A stretch of DNA of 64,000 nucleotides from Haloterrigena alkaliphila (GCF_017352155.2 NZ_CP071462.1:1736001-1800000); one strand, 5' to 3'. Counted from the stretch's first letter, positions 1 through 9,058 are shown. A program made the numbers and translations. The notes: generated by a model not told the origin, from the letters alone.

Positions 1-1
1 C

Positions 2-919
2 GGCGAGGCGACCGCCGTCGCCGCGGACGTGAGCGACCGCGAGGACGTTCGGGAGATCCGACGGGTCGCCGAGGAAACCTACGGCGGCTTCGACACCTGG
101 GTCAACGGCGCGGCGGTCCCCATCTACGGCGAACTCGAGGCCGTCCCGGTCGAGGAGATGCGCGAGCAGTTCGACGTCAACGTCTGGGGGCTGCTCTACG
201 GCTCGCTCGAGGCCGCAGACTACTTCAAATCGCGGGATCGAGACGGTGCGATACTCAACATCGGGAGCATCGTCTCCGAGCGCGCGATCCCGCTACAGGG
301 CAGCTACTCGGCCTCGAAACACGCCGTGAAGGGGTTCACCGAAGCCTTCCGGATGGAACTCGAGAAGGAGGGCGCGCCGGTCTCGGTGACGCTGATCAAA
401 CCCAGCGCGATCGACACGCCGTACTCCGAACACGCGAAAAATCACATGGACGAAGGGGCGACGCTGCCGCCGCCGGTTTACGCGCCGGAGACGGTCGCCC
501 GGGCGATCTGCCACGCCGCCGAGCACCCCCAGCACGAGGTGACCGTCGGCGCCGGCGGGAAGGGGATGACCGCCCTCGGCGAGTTCGCTTCGCGACTGAT
601 GGATCGGGTCATGGAGGCCGTCTTCTACGACCAGCAGCGCACGGGCGACCCGCCGCGTTCCGACGCCGCTGCCCTCGAGGAACCCGTCGGTGACCTCGAG
701 GCCCGCGGCGACTACGACGGCCACGTGTCGGAGACGAGCCTCTACACCAGTCTCCGACAGCGTCGGTCGCTTCCGGGATCGAACGCGATCGGGATCGGAC
801 TCGTCGCGACGGCCGCCTACGCGACGTATCGACTGTTCCGGCGGGACGACGACTCGGGCGGCGAGGTCACGGAAACTGCGTCGGAACGCCGACGGCTCGA
901 GGACCGCATCGAACTGTAG
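2..919 (+). CDS. SDR family oxidoreductase, 5' truncated by window edge
   Basis: Short-chain dehydrogenase/reductase lacking its N-terminus: the frame is open to base 2, so the nucleotide-binding TGxxxGIG segment lies outside the window. Visible landmarks are an acidic turn (AADVSD), the structural NGA motif (WVNGAA), the catalytic Ser (NIGSIVS) and the YSASK active-site Tyr-Lys pair. The last 100 residues leave the SDR fold and contain a hydrophobic segment (SNAIGIGLVATAAYATYRLF) followed by a charged tail, so the protein is probably anchored in the membrane by its C-terminus. The substrate cannot be read from the sequence. The GTG at 29 is internal. Confidence 0.88.
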   Translation, partial: GEATAVAADVSDREDVREIRRVAEETYGGFDTWVNGAAVPIYGELEAVPVEEMREQFDVNVWGLLYGSLEAADYFKSRDRDGAILNIGSIVSERAIPLQGSYSASKHAVKGFTEAFRMELEKEGAPVSVTLIKPSAIDTPYSEHAKNHMDEGATLPPPVYAPETVARAICHAAEHPQHEVTVGAGGKGMTALGEFASRLMDRVMEAVFYDQQRTGDPPRSDAAALEEPVGDLEARGDYDGHVSETSLYTSLRQRRSLPGSNAIGIGLVATAAYATYRLFRRDDDSGGEVTETASERRRLEDRIEL

Positions 920-974
920 CGTCGGCGGGTCGACGGCCGAGGGGATCGCCGCGAGTCCGCGGTGCCGTCGCGAC

Positions 975-1343
975 TCACGGCGATCCGATCGCGACGAGCG
1001 CCCACGCGAGACCGACCGCAGACAGGGAGAGCGCGAGGTTGCCCGCCGCGTTCGCGACGGCGAGGCGCCGGTCGCCGCGCTCGTACAACTGGACGGTCTC
1101 GACCGAGAACGACGAGAACGTCGTGAAGGCGCCGCAGATTCCGGTCCCGACCAGCCGAAGGGTCGACTCGCTCGCGCCCGCGAAGAGGGCGAGCGCGAAC
1201 CCGAAACTGCCGAGGACGTTGACCGCGAGCGTCGGCCACGGGAACCGCCGGCTGGCCAGGCGCAGCGACACCCAGTGGCGCAGGACGGCTCCGATCGCAG
1301 CGCCGACCCCCACGACGAGGGCGGGGTCGGCCGGCCCGTTCAC
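975..1343 (-). CDS. crcB: CrcB/Fluc fluoride channel subunit
   Basis: 122-residue protein with four predicted membrane helices and the CrcB signature: GAVLRHW near the start, NVLGSF in TM2 and the GICGAFTTFSSFS segment of TM3, which in Fluc channels lines the fluoride pore with Thr/Phe side chains. CrcB proteins export toxic fluoride as dual-topology dimers. The start overlaps the stop of the upstream crcB paralogue by four bases (ATGA, 1340-1343), so the two are translationally coupled and probably form a heterodimer. Confidence 0.92.
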   Translation of the reverse strand: MNGPADPALVVGVGAAIGAVLRHWVSLRLASRRFPWPTLAVNVLGSFGFALALFAGASESTLRLVGTGICGAFTTFSSFSVETVQLYERGDRRLAVANAAGNLALSLSAVGLAWALVAIGSP

Positions 1344-1753
1344 GCCGTCTCACCGCCCGTTCGGGACTCGAGGGCGTCGCCGAGTCGTCGCGCGACGGCC
1401 CGGCCGCCGAGGACGCCGGCGAAGCCGAGACCGTAGTTGCCGGCGACGATAGCGACGACTGCGACCAGGTCGGTCGCCATCGCGGTCTGGACGGCGAACG
1501 TGCTGTAGGTCGTCAGCGACGAGAGCAGTCCCGTCGAGAGGAGGAGCCGCGACTCCCGTCCCAGGCACCCCGCGTACTCGGCCTCGTAGACCACCACGCC
1601 GAGCGCGAAACTCCCGAGGACGTTGACGACCAGCACCGCCCCGACGTCCGACCCGAGCCCTATCGCGAGGTATCGGAGGTTCGCGCCGACGACGGCGCCG
1701 ACGGCGATCAGCGCGATGGTCTCGAGTCGAGCGAGCAGGGAGTCGGTCGTCAT
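1340..1753 (-). CDS. crcB: CrcB/Fluc fluoride channel subunit (paralogue)
   Basis: 137-residue CrcB homologue with four predicted membrane helices, GANLRY, NVLGSFALG and the pore segment SSLTTYSTFAVQ. First gene of a two-gene crcB operon, overlapping the second by four bases. The ATG at 1753 was chosen because the CrcB fold begins directly after it; the frame remains open upstream to 1993, but that extension is low-complexity and lacks family features. Paired crcB genes usually encode opposite-topology subunits (family knowledge). I looked for a crcB-type fluoride riboswitch upstream and could not make a convincing one. Confidence 0.9.
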   Translation of the reverse strand: MTTDSLLARLETIALIAVGAVVGANLRYLAIGLGSDVGAVLVVNVLGSFALGVVVYEAEYAGCLGRESRLLLSTGLLSSLTTYSTFAVQTAMATDLVAVVAIVAGNYGLGFAGVLGGRAVARRLGDALESRTGGETA

Positions 1754-1991
1754 GGCTGTCTCCGGTCCGGTGCCCGTTCCCGCCGCGTCGGTTGTTCCCA
1801 CCGCCTTCTCGTCGGGCGCGTCGTCCGGATGGGTCGCGGTTCTCGTAGCGCCGCCATGAGAATTGCGGAACGCGGGCCCGAGCGGGTGTTCGGGATCGAA
1901 ACGCGTTCCGGAAGTAAACCGCCGGGTTCGATCGTCCGCTGCCGGCGGCGAAAGGAAAAGAGCCAAGGTTAGACTGCCTCTAATCCGACCC

Positions 1992-2900
1992 ATGGCGACC
2001 GACGGGGACGGGACCGGTCGACGCGGGTTCGTGCGGGCGTCGTGGGTGAACGTCCTCGGGAACGCGGTGAAGATCGTCGTCGAGGGCGCCGCGGGAGTGG
2101 TCTTCGGCAGCGTCGCCCTGCTGGCGGACGCGGCCCACTCGATCGCCGATCTGATCGCGAGCCTCGTCGTCCTCGTCTGGGGCCGCAGTTCCTACGCCGA
2201 ACCCGACGACACCCACCCCCACGGCCACGCGCGGATCGAACCCCTGACGGCGCTGTTCGTCGGGAGCGTCATCGCCCTGCTCGGATTGAACCTGCTCTAC
2301 GAGTCCGCCCAGGGGATTCTCTACGGCGTCGAGGTCGAGTTCAGTCCGCTCCTGTTCGGCGCGCTCGCGTTCTCGATCGTCGATATGTACCTCGTCTACC
2401 GCTACACGACCCTGATCAACGAGGCGCTGGGCTCGACCGCGCTCGAGGCGCTGGCGGTCGACTGTCTCAACGACATCTACACCTCCGTCGCCGCCGCCGT
2501 CGGGATCCTCGGCGTCTTACTCGGCTGGCCGCTGCTCGATCCGATCGCCGGCGGCTTCGTCAGCCTGCTGGTCGTCTATCAGGGCGTCGAGATCGGCCGC
2601 GAGAACGTCGGCTATCTCATCGGCGCCGCCGCCAGCCCCGAGAAACGAACCGAGATCGTCGAGGCCCTCCGCGACCACCCCGACGTCGAGGGGGTCCACG
2701 ACCTGACCGTCTTCTACGATGGCACCGTCCTCGAGGTCGAGGTCCACGTCGAGGTCGACGGCGACATGCCGTTTCGACAGGCCCACGACATCGAGTCGGA
2801 ACTGGTCGACCGCCTCCGCGACCTCGAGGAGGTCGGCGACGCGCACGTCCACCTCGACCCGTCGGGGATCGGCGAGTGGAAGGAGTCCGTCGACGACTAG
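1992..2900 (+). CDS. Cation diffusion facilitator (CDF) metal transporter
   Basis: 302-residue divalent-metal/proton antiporter with the CDF layout: six membrane helices over about residues 15-200 and a cytoplasmic ferredoxin-like domain from about 205. The TM2 site is H49-x3-D53 (LADAAHSIAD), the TM5 site is D157-x3-D161 (VDCLND), and a His-rich stretch HPHGHARIEP lies at 75-84 between TM2 and TM3. The H/D plus D/D quartet differs from the HxxxD-HxxxD pair of classical Zn CDFs, so the metal (Zn, Fe or Mn) is open. The ATG at 1992 is chosen over an upstream start because the CDF domain begins just after it. The gene is convergent with the histidine kinase gene, overlapping by four bases. Confidence 0.9.
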   Translation: MATDGDGTGRRGFVRASWVNVLGNAVKIVVEGAAGVVFGSVALLADAAHSIADLIASLVVLVWGRSSYAEPDDTHPHGHARIEPLTALFVGSVIALLGLNLLYESAQGILYGVEVEFSPLLFGALAFSIVDMYLVYRYTTLINEALGSTALEALAVDCLNDIYTSVAAAVGILGVLLGWPLLDPIAGGFVSLLVVYQGVEIGRENVGYLIGAAASPEKRTEIVEALRDHPDVEGVHDLTVFYDGTVLEVEVHVEVDGDMPFRQAHDIESELVDRLRDLEEVGDAHVHLDPSGIGEWKESVDD

Positions 2901-4273
2901 CTGGATCCCGTCGCCGGATCGCTCGAGTCCGGATCCGCGTCCCTGCCCGTCGCGCGCTCCGCCGTCTCCGTGTTCTCCGCAGTCTCGTCTCGAGCGTCGG
3001 AGTCCGACCGCGAGTCGGCATTGGCCGCCGTCTCGACCGACGGTCCGTCGGCCGATCGTTCCCCGTTTGCCACTCGTTCTCCGTTTGTCGCTCGCTCCCG
3101 GTCGGTCGGTTCGTCGGTCCCGTCGGCCGACGCGCGCGACAGCGTCACCGTGAACACGCTGCCGTCGGGACCGGTCTCGGTGAGTTCGACGTCGCCGCCG
3201 TAGCGTTTCGCCAGGATTCGCGCGAGATACAGTCCCAGTCCGTGATTCGTCGACTTGGGTTCGAACAGCGTCTCCCGCGTGTCGGCCGGGATCCCCGGCC
3301 CGTCGTCCGCGACCCTGACGGCGACGGTCTCCAGTCGCGTCTCCACGGTCACCGCGACGCGGGGCGCGTCGCCGTCGTCGTGTTCGATCGCGTTCTCGAG
3401 GACGTTCGCGAAGATCCAGCTGATCCCCTCGTTACCCTCGACGAACACCGCCTCGGGGATCGACGTCTCGATCTCGAGGTCGTCGAACTGCCGGCGGAGA
3501 CTCGCGAGTTCGTCCGTCAACAGGTCGCTGAGGTCGACGACGGCGGCAGTCTCCAGGTCCTGATTCGCGTTCAACATCGCGCGGACGTCGTCGATGACGT
3601 CCGTGAGTGCGTCGCTCTCGCGCTCGATCGTCTCGAGGCGATCGTCGGGGTCGTCGACCTCCTCGCGCAGCAGCGACGCGTGGCCGCCGATGATCTGGGC
3701 GCTGTTGAGCACCTCGTGGCGCAGGAGGTCGTTCAGGTAGGTCAGGAGTTCGCGCTCGTCGGCGAGTTGTTCGGCGCGGACGGCGGCCGCCGTCGCCTCG
3801 ACCTCCCGCTGGATGGCCCTTGCCTCGACGTAGCCGACGACGAAGCCGGCGCCGGCGCCCGTGTTCAGCGCGAAGTGCGCCCAGGCGAGGTTTCCGGCCA
3901 GACCGTACCAGGGGAAGAAGGCGATGACGAGGACGTTGATCGCCAGAAAGGCCGCGCCGCTTCCGAAACACCACGCGACGACCCGGTCGTACCGGGCGGG
4001 ATCGACGGCGCTTCGCTCGAGGTGGTACCCGCCCCAGATCAGGCTGAGCGCGGGTACGCCGACCGTCACGAATCCGAGCGCGTAGGCGGCGGTGTCGAGC
4101 GTCGATGCGAACCACAGCCACTGGAAGAGGACGGCGGCGAACGAGAGTGCGCCGAAGCCGCTCACGAGCCACGGGAGTGAGTCGCGTCCGACCCCTCCGT
4201 CGGAGCCACCGTTCATGTCAGAATCACTGACACGCTCGTCCCGGGCTGTGACGGCGTCATTATTGCTAGTCAA
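2897..4273 (-). CDS. Membrane sensor histidine kinase
   Basis: 458-residue kinase with four or more membrane helices over about residues 33-150, a short coiled linker, a HisKA dimerisation domain with phospho-acceptor His at about 186 (LRHEVLN), an N box (NVLENAIEH), a G1 box (DDGPGIP) and a G2 region (HGLGLYLAR). The last 90 residues are a Ser/Thr/Asp/Glu-rich low-complexity tail typical of haloarchaeal proteins and without a known domain. No response regulator is adjacent, so it belongs to the orphan kinases common in haloarchaea; the stimulus is unknown. An internal ATG (residue 20) is an alternative start. Confidence 0.88.
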   Translation of the reverse strand: MTSNNDAVTARDERVSDSDMNGGSDGGVGRDSLPWLVSGFGALSFAAVLFQWLWFASTLDTAAYALGFVTVGVPALSLIWGGYHLERSAVDPARYDRVVAWCFGSGAAFLAINVLVIAFFPWYGLAGNLAWAHFALNTGAGAGFVVGYVEARAIQREVEATAAAVRAEQLADERELLTYLNDLLRHEVLNSAQIIGGHASLLREEVDDPDDRLETIERESDALTDVIDDVRAMLNANQDLETAAVVDLSDLLTDELASLRRQFDDLEIETSIPEAVFVEGNEGISWIFANVLENAIEHDDGDAPRVAVTVETRLETVAVRVADDGPGIPADTRETLFEPKSTNHGLGLYLARILAKRYGGDVELTETGPDGSVFTVTLSRASADGTDEPTDRERATNGERVANGERSADGPSVETAANADSRSDSDARDETAENTETAERATGRDADPDSSDPATGSS

Positions 4274-4397
4274 TCCGCGCCACTGTAAAGTCTGTAACGG
4301 CCCCGAACATCGACTCCGTATCCCGGCGTTCCGGCCCGCCGAGCGTCCGTTCGGCCGCGACGCCAGCTTTTATCCCCTCGGCCGAGGGGATACCGGT

Positions 4398-5324
4398 ATG
4401 GCAACGGACATCGCCGAACTCCGCGAGGTGACGGCCGGCGACTGCACGGACCTCTACTGCCTCGACACCGGGATGTACGACACCGCCGAGTACGGTGCCG
4501 TCTACATCCTCGACGACGAGCGGCCCGCCGTCGTCGAGACGGGGCTCGGAACCAGCCGCGAACTGATCCTCGAGGCGCTCGCCGAACTCGGCATCGATCG
4601 CGAGGAACTCGCGGTGATCGCGGTGACCCACATCCACCTCGACCACGCCGGCGGCGCGGGCTACCTCGCTGAAGCCTGTCCGAACGCCGACGTCTGCGTC
4701 CCCGCGCCCGGTTCGGGACTGCTCGTCGATCCGGCGCGACTGGTCGAGGGAACGAAAGCCGCCGTCGGCGACCAGTGGGAGTACTACGCCGACCCGAAGC
4801 CGATCCCCGAGGAGCGGATCGTCGAACTGGCCGAGGGCGACGTCGTCGACCTCGGCGACCACGAACTGCGCGTCCACGAGGCGCCGGGCCACGCCTTCCA
4901 CCAGGTCGTCTTCGAGGACCCCGCGAACGACGCCGTCTTCGCCGGCGACGCCGCGGGCATCTGGGTCCCCGAGATCGAGGAGATTCGGGAGACGTCGCCG
5001 CCGTCGGACTTCGACCTCGAGCAGTGTCTCGAGGACGTCGAGACCCTCAAAGCGATCGACCCGGACGTCCTGCTCTACACGCACTTCGGCCCCCGGGAGG
5101 TCGGCGACGACGTCGACGAGGCCCTCGAGGCGTACGCGACCGTCCTCGAGGAGTGGGTCGACGCCGTCGAGGAGAAACGGACGGAACTCGGGGACGACGA
5201 CGCCGTACTCGACTACTTCGCCGACTCGAGCGAGATGACCGACGTCTGGGGCCGGCGCAAGGCCGGCGCCGAGGCGGTGCTGAACGCCCGGGGCGTCCTC
5301 GGCTATCTCGACCGGCGCGACTGA
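4398..5324 (+). CDS. MBL-fold metallo-hydrolase
   Basis: 308-residue metallo-beta-lactamase-fold protein. The dinuclear metal motif HIHLDHAGG gives H78, H80, D82 and H83; further ligands are probably the His in HEAPGHA, the Asp in FAGDAAG and a C-terminal His in YTHFG. The architecture resembles glyoxalase II-like hydrolases with a helical C-terminal extension. The substrate is unknown. The ATG at 4398 follows a spacer containing an inverted repeat (CCCTCGGCCGAGGGG, 4375-4389), possibly an operator. No operon partner is evident: the kinase upstream is divergent. Confidence 0.87.
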   Translation: MATDIAELREVTAGDCTDLYCLDTGMYDTAEYGAVYILDDERPAVVETGLGTSRELILEALAELGIDREELAVIAVTHIHLDHAGGAGYLAEACPNADVCVPAPGSGLLVDPARLVEGTKAAVGDQWEYYADPKPIPEERIVELAEGDVVDLGDHELRVHEAPGHAFHQVVFEDPANDAVFAGDAAGIWVPEIEEIRETSPPSDFDLEQCLEDVETLKAIDPDVLLYTHFGPREVGDDVDEALEAYATVLEEWVDAVEEKRTELGDDDAVLDYFADSSEMTDVWGRRKAGAEAVLNARGVLGYLDRRD

Positions 5325-5330
5325 GGGCGA

Positions 5331-5451
5331 TCACGCGGCCGGCTTCTGGTCAACGCAGTCGGCCTCTGGTCACCGCGGCCGGCTGTGGTTACGCGCCCGG
5401 TCTCACACCACACGTTCGTCCAGACCGAAAGACGTTCGTCTAGACCGAATC
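5331..5451. repeat. Two short tandem arrays with 20-nt period
   Basis: In the 350-bp gap before the acyl-CoA ligase, 5331-5408 is a degenerate array of about four units of 19-20 nt (consensus like TCACCGCGGCCGGCTNTGG), and 5412-5451 is a second, unrelated array of two 20-nt units (ACGTTCGTCYAGACCGAAWS). No coding potential is evident. The rest of the gap holds palindromes at 5573-5582 (CCGTATACGG) and 5592-5604 (CCGGA-TAT-TCCGG). Confidence 0.7.
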
Positions 5452-5640
5452 GCCTCCCAGTACGCGTTCGGACCCCGCAAACCGGTCCGCGACGGGACGG
5501 CGAGAACCGGCCGCTGGGGCGGCGGCTGTCAGAAGAAACTTCGCCGAGTTTTTTCGCGACTTCGCTAATTGTGCCGTATACGGACGTATTACCGGATATT
5601 CCGGGACGATCGAAACCCGTATATCGATGACACCGTTTCA

Positions 5641-5663
5641 GCACGTTTTATCGTGCGGGAGGT
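5641..5663 (+). promoter_or_regulatory. Hairpin with TATA-like loop and SD upstream of the acyl-CoA ligase
   Basis: GCACG-TTTTAT-CGTGC (5641-5656) forms a 5-bp inverted repeat around a TATA-like core, followed by GGAGGT at 5658-5663, a Shine-Dalgarno match 13 bases before the ATG at 5677. It may be a promoter overlapped by an operator or a leader hairpin. Inference from sequence only. Confidence 0.4.
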
Positions 5664-5676
5664 ACTGTCACGCGAT

Positions 5677-7635
5677 ATGAACTGGCGGGACGCCGAACGA
5701 GAGTACGAGGACGAGACGATCGGGGAGACGACGCTCGGACGAATGTTCGAGGATTCCGCCGAGCGAAACGCGAATCGGCCGGCACAGAAGTACAAGGGTG
5801 GGATCTACGATCGATCGCTGACCGATTCGGTGCTCCCGGCCGCGGCCCCCGGGGAGTACCGGACGATTTCCTACACCGAGATGCGCGATATCGTCCGCAA
5901 GCTCTCGGCGGGCTTTCACGATCTCGGCGTCGAACAGGGGGATCGCGTGGGAATCTTCGCCAACACGCGGATGGAGTGGGCCCAGTGTGACTTCGCGCTC
6001 CTCGGCGCCGGCGCCGCCATCACGACGGTCTACACCAGCTCCTCGCCCGATCAGGTCGAGTACCTGCTGGACGACCCCGACGCGAACGCCGTCGTCGTCG
6101 AGAACGGGGAACTTCTCGAGAACGTCCTCGAAGTCGAGGACGAACTCGACCTCGAGTTCATCGTCTCGATGGACGACGTCGACGGGTACGACGACCGCGA
6201 CGACGTGCTGACGCTGGCGGAAGTCTACGACCGCGGCGAAGAGACGTTCGATCTGGAAGCCTACGAGGAGCGCCTCGAGGCGGTCGAACTGGACGATCTG
6301 GCGAGCCTGATTTACACGAGCGGGACGACCGGTCAGCCAAAGGGCGTCCAGTTGACCCACCGGAACTTCCGGTCGAACGTCAACGCGATCCGCAAGCGAT
6401 TCGCACCCCGGCCGGACCGGGACGACGACGTCCCGACGCTGGACGACGAGTCGCTGGCGATGTCGTACCTGCCGCTGGCCCACGTCTTCGAACGGACGGC
6501 CGGTCACTTCGTGCTGTTCAACAGCGGGGCCTGCGTCGCCTACGCGGAGAGCCCGGACACGCTGCAGGAGGACTTCGGCACCGTCGGACCGTCGACGGCC
6601 ACGAGCGTCCCCCGCGTCTACGAGAAGATCTACGACGCCATCCGCGAGGAGGCCAGCAGCTCGAGCGTCTCCCAGCGGATCTTCGAGTGGGCCACCGACG
6701 TCGGCGTCGAGTACCAGCTCGCCGACGATCCCGGCCCGATCCTGTCGGCCAAACAGTCGATCGCCGACAAACTCGTCTTCTCGTCGGTTCGGGAGGCGCT
6801 GGGCGACAACATCGAACTGCTGATCAGCGGCGGCGGCAGCCTCTCGCCGGAGCTCTGCCGGCTCTACCACGCCATGGGGCTGCCCATCTACGAGGGGTAC
6901 GGCCTGACCGAGACCGCGCCGGTCGTCTCGACGAATCCCCCGGACGCCGTGAAGATCGGCACGATCGGGCCGGCGCTGTCCAACGTCGATCTGAAGATCG
7001 ACGAGTCCATCGCCGATCAGGAGGCCTTCACGGACGATCCCGGCGACGTCGGCGAACTCCTCGTCAAGGGACCGAACGTCACCGAGGGCTACTGGAACAA
7101 GCCCGGCGCGACGCAGGGCGCCTTCACGGAGGACGACGACGGCGAGCGCTGGTTCCGTACCGGCGATATCGTCCACCTGCGACCCGACGGCTACCTCGAG
7201 TTCCGCGACCGCGTCAAGCAGATCATCGTCCTCTCGACGGGGAAGAACGTCGCGCCGGGGCCGATCGAGGACGCCTTCGCGGCAAGCGAGGTCGTCGAGC
7301 AGGCGATGGTCGTCGGCGACGGCGAGAAGTTCATCGGCGCCCTGCTCGTGCCCAACACGGCCCACATCCGCGAGTGGGCCGAGGGGGAGGGGATCGACCT
7401 CCCCGACGACCCGCAGGGCATGGTCGACGACGAGCGCGTTCGCGAGTACGTCCAGCAGGAGGTCGACCGGGTCAACGAGAGCTTCGAGAAACACGAGACG
7501 ATCAAGCAGTTCGAACTCGTCCCCCGGGAGTTCACCGAGGAGAACGACATGCTGACGCCGACGATGAAGAAGAAGCGCCGGGTCATCCTGGAGGAGTTCG
7601 AGGACCGCGTCGACCGGATCTACGCGGACGACTGA
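5677..7635 (+). CDS. Long-chain fatty acid-CoA ligase (AMP-forming)
   Basis: 652-residue member of the ANL superfamily that activates carboxylates through an acyl-adenylate. The P-loop-like A3 motif YTSGTTGQPKG lies at about 212-222, the A5 motif GYGLTETAP near 410, the A7 motif RTGDI near 495 and the hinge/A8 region DRVKQIIVLSTGKNV near 512. Length, N-terminal part and the long C-terminal segment match long-chain acyl-CoA synthetases rather than acetyl-CoA synthetases. A thiolase at 13150-14286 and a hotdog thioesterase at 19623-20108 may act in the same acyl-CoA metabolism, but they are not in one operon. Confidence 0.93.
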   Translation: MNWRDAEREYEDETIGETTLGRMFEDSAERNANRPAQKYKGGIYDRSLTDSVLPAAAPGEYRTISYTEMRDIVRKLSAGFHDLGVEQGDRVGIFANTRMEWAQCDFALLGAGAAITTVYTSSSPDQVEYLLDDPDANAVVVENGELLENVLEVEDELDLEFIVSMDDVDGYDDRDDVLTLAEVYDRGEETFDLEAYEERLEAVELDDLASLIYTSGTTGQPKGVQLTHRNFRSNVNAIRKRFAPRPDRDDDVPTLDDESLAMSYLPLAHVFERTAGHFVLFNSGACVAYAESPDTLQEDFGTVGPSTATSVPRVYEKIYDAIREEASSSSVSQRIFEWATDVGVEYQLADDPGPILSAKQSIADKLVFSSVREALGDNIELLISGGGSLSPELCRLYHAMGLPIYEGYGLTETAPVVSTNPPDAVKIGTIGPALSNVDLKIDESIADQEAFTDDPGDVGELLVKGPNVTEGYWNKPGATQGAFTEDDDGERWFRTGDIVHLRPDGYLEFRDRVKQIIVLSTGKNVAPGPIEDAFAASEVVEQAMVVGDGEKFIGALLVPNTAHIREWAEGEGIDLPDDPQGMVDDERVREYVQQEVDRVNESFEKHETIKQFELVPREFTEENDMLTPTMKKKRRVILEEFEDRVDRIYADD

Positions 7636-7682
7636 GCGGTCCGTTTTTCGCTCGAGAGATCGATTCCGGTCACGGATTTCGT

Positions 7683-7762
7683 CCTTCGTCGCGGGTTCCG
7701 TCCCGTCGTCGCAGGTTCCGACTCCTCGTTGCAGGTTCCGTCCCGTCGTTGCGGGTTCCGGT
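7683..7762. repeat. Four 20-nt tandem repeats
   Basis: Four consecutive 20-nt units share the core CGTYGCRGGTTCCG and lie between the convergent acyl-CoA ligase and MgtE-like genes. Period and degeneracy resemble the arrays at 5331-5451. Unlikely to be coding because both flanking genes have clear stops. Confidence 0.8.
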
Positions 7763-7832
7763 TCGTCGCCCGAGGGGGGCCGCCCGCGTGACGGCCGGCG
7801 GTCAGAACGATCGAAACGACGCCGAAGAGCGG

Positions 7833-8462
7833 TCACAGCACGACCGCGACCACGCCGAAGAGGATGAGCACGCCCGTGATGTCACAGACGTTGGTGACGA
7901 CGGGAATCGTCGTGTCGTCGGGATCGTAGCCGAGCTGATAGGAGACGTAGACCGCCAGGGTGCTAACGAGGACGACCCAGACCGACAGCAGCATGCCGCT
8001 GACGACCGTGATCACCAGGATTCGCCCGAGTCCGAGGCTCCCTCCGAGGAGTCGACCGATCATCCACGAGGCGATGCCGAGCAGGACGAAGACGGTCGCC
8101 GCCAGCCCGATGACCGCGCCGACGTTGGCTCGAATGTCGGGATTCGCGGGGGTGAACTCGAGCGTCCCGAGGTGCAACAGCGTCGAGAGCCGCGCGCACA
8201 TGATCGAGCCGAGGTTGCCCGCGGTGCCGATCATCACCGGCACGACCACGAGCAGCGACGGATACTGGAGCAACTGTTCCTCGAAGGACTCGAGGACGGT
8301 CCCCGAGACCATCTGCAGAATCGACATCGCGACGAGCAGCGGCACGAGCGTCGAGACGATGCCGCCGACGGTCCACTCGGCGAGCAGGTCCTCCGTTCGC
8401 TCTTCCCCGTGGTGATCGTCCGGGACGCGGTCTCCGTGGCTGGCGTCGCCACCGCCGCTCAC
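7833..8462 (-). CDS. MgtE-like divalent cation transporter, half 2
   Basis: 209-residue membrane protein related to the integral domain of MgtE/SLC41 magnesium transporters: about five membrane helices, with GTAGNLGSIMCARLS and PVVTNVCDITGV resembling the conserved pore helices (TPxxxGNxG-like and DxxG-like). The N-terminal 25 residues are hydrophilic and His/Asp-rich. The GTG start at 8462 overlaps the stop of the upstream half by four bases. It lacks the cytosolic N and CBS domains of bacterial MgtE. Presumably pairs with half 1 to make the full pore. Confidence 0.82.
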   Translation of the reverse strand: MSGGGDASHGDRVPDDHHGEERTEDLLAEWTVGGIVSTLVPLLVAMSILQMVSGTVLESFEEQLLQYPSLLVVVPVMIGTAGNLGSIMCARLSTLLHLGTLEFTPANPDIRANVGAVIGLAATVFVLLGIASWMIGRLLGGSLGLGRILVITVVSGMLLSVWVVLVSTLAVYVSYQLGYDPDDTTIPVVTNVCDITGVLILFGVVAVVL

Positions 8463-9058
8463 AGGATCACCCCCGCGACCTCGATACCGATCAGGAGGAA
8501 GACGACGCCGAAGACGTCGCCGACGGTCGTCACGACGGGTCCGATGACGTTGTCCGGGTCGAGGCCGCGGCGGTACCCCTTGAAGAGCACGGTCAACAGC
8601 ACGCCGAGCATCGCGAACGCGCTCAACAGCGCCGCGACGACGAGGATGATGATCAGTTCGAGCAGGTTTCCGCTCCGGCCCAACACGAGCAGGACCCCCC
8701 AGGCGAGCACCGCGATGAGCACGGAGACGATCATCCCGTTGAGAAACGAGGCGACGACCGCGTTGCGCAGGCGGTCGTTCCACTCGAAGTGCGGGTCGAT
8801 CAGCCCCTGGTGGAGGCCGCTCGAGAGGCGCGCGCCGAGCGAACCGTAGACGCCGCCGCGCGTCGCGAGAAAGGCGGGCAGCAACAGGAGGATCCCGGGG
8901 ACGCTCCGGATCCCCTCGCGCATGGTTTCGGTCCCCAGCAGCGTGCCCGCGAACAGCCCTGCCACGAGACTGACGAGGATCACCGGCAACGCCTGCCTGT
9001 AGACGTCGACGGCCGAGTCCTGGCCCACCATCTGCCTGATGATCCATCGCCCGTACAT
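8459..9058 (-). CDS. MgtE-like divalent cation transporter, half 1
   Basis: 199-residue membrane protein of about five helices with the MgtE integral-domain pattern (PAFLATRGGVYGSLGARLSS; PVVTTVGDVFGVVFL). First gene of a two-gene operon with its paralogous half, overlapping by four bases. In SLC41 proteins two such domains are fused in one chain; here they are separate polypeptides, so a heterodimer is the simplest model. Substrate presumed Mg2+ or a similar divalent cation from family membership. Confidence 0.82.
   Translation of the reverse strand: MYGRWIIRQMVGQDSAVDVYRQALPVILVSLVAGLFAGTLLGTETMREGIRSVPGILLLLPAFLATRGGVYGSLGARLSSGLHQGLIDPHFEWNDRLRNAVVASFLNGMIVSVLIAVLAWGVLLVLGRSGNLLELIIILVVAALLSAFAMLGVLLTVLFKGYRRGLDPDNVIGPVVTTVGDVFGVVFLLIGIEVAGVIL

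Noticed and set aside
1754-1990. Possible fluoride riboswitch upstream of the crcB pair
   Set aside because: Some GGCG/CGCC-like words occur, but I could not fit the conserved crcB-motif pseudoknot, so no call was made.
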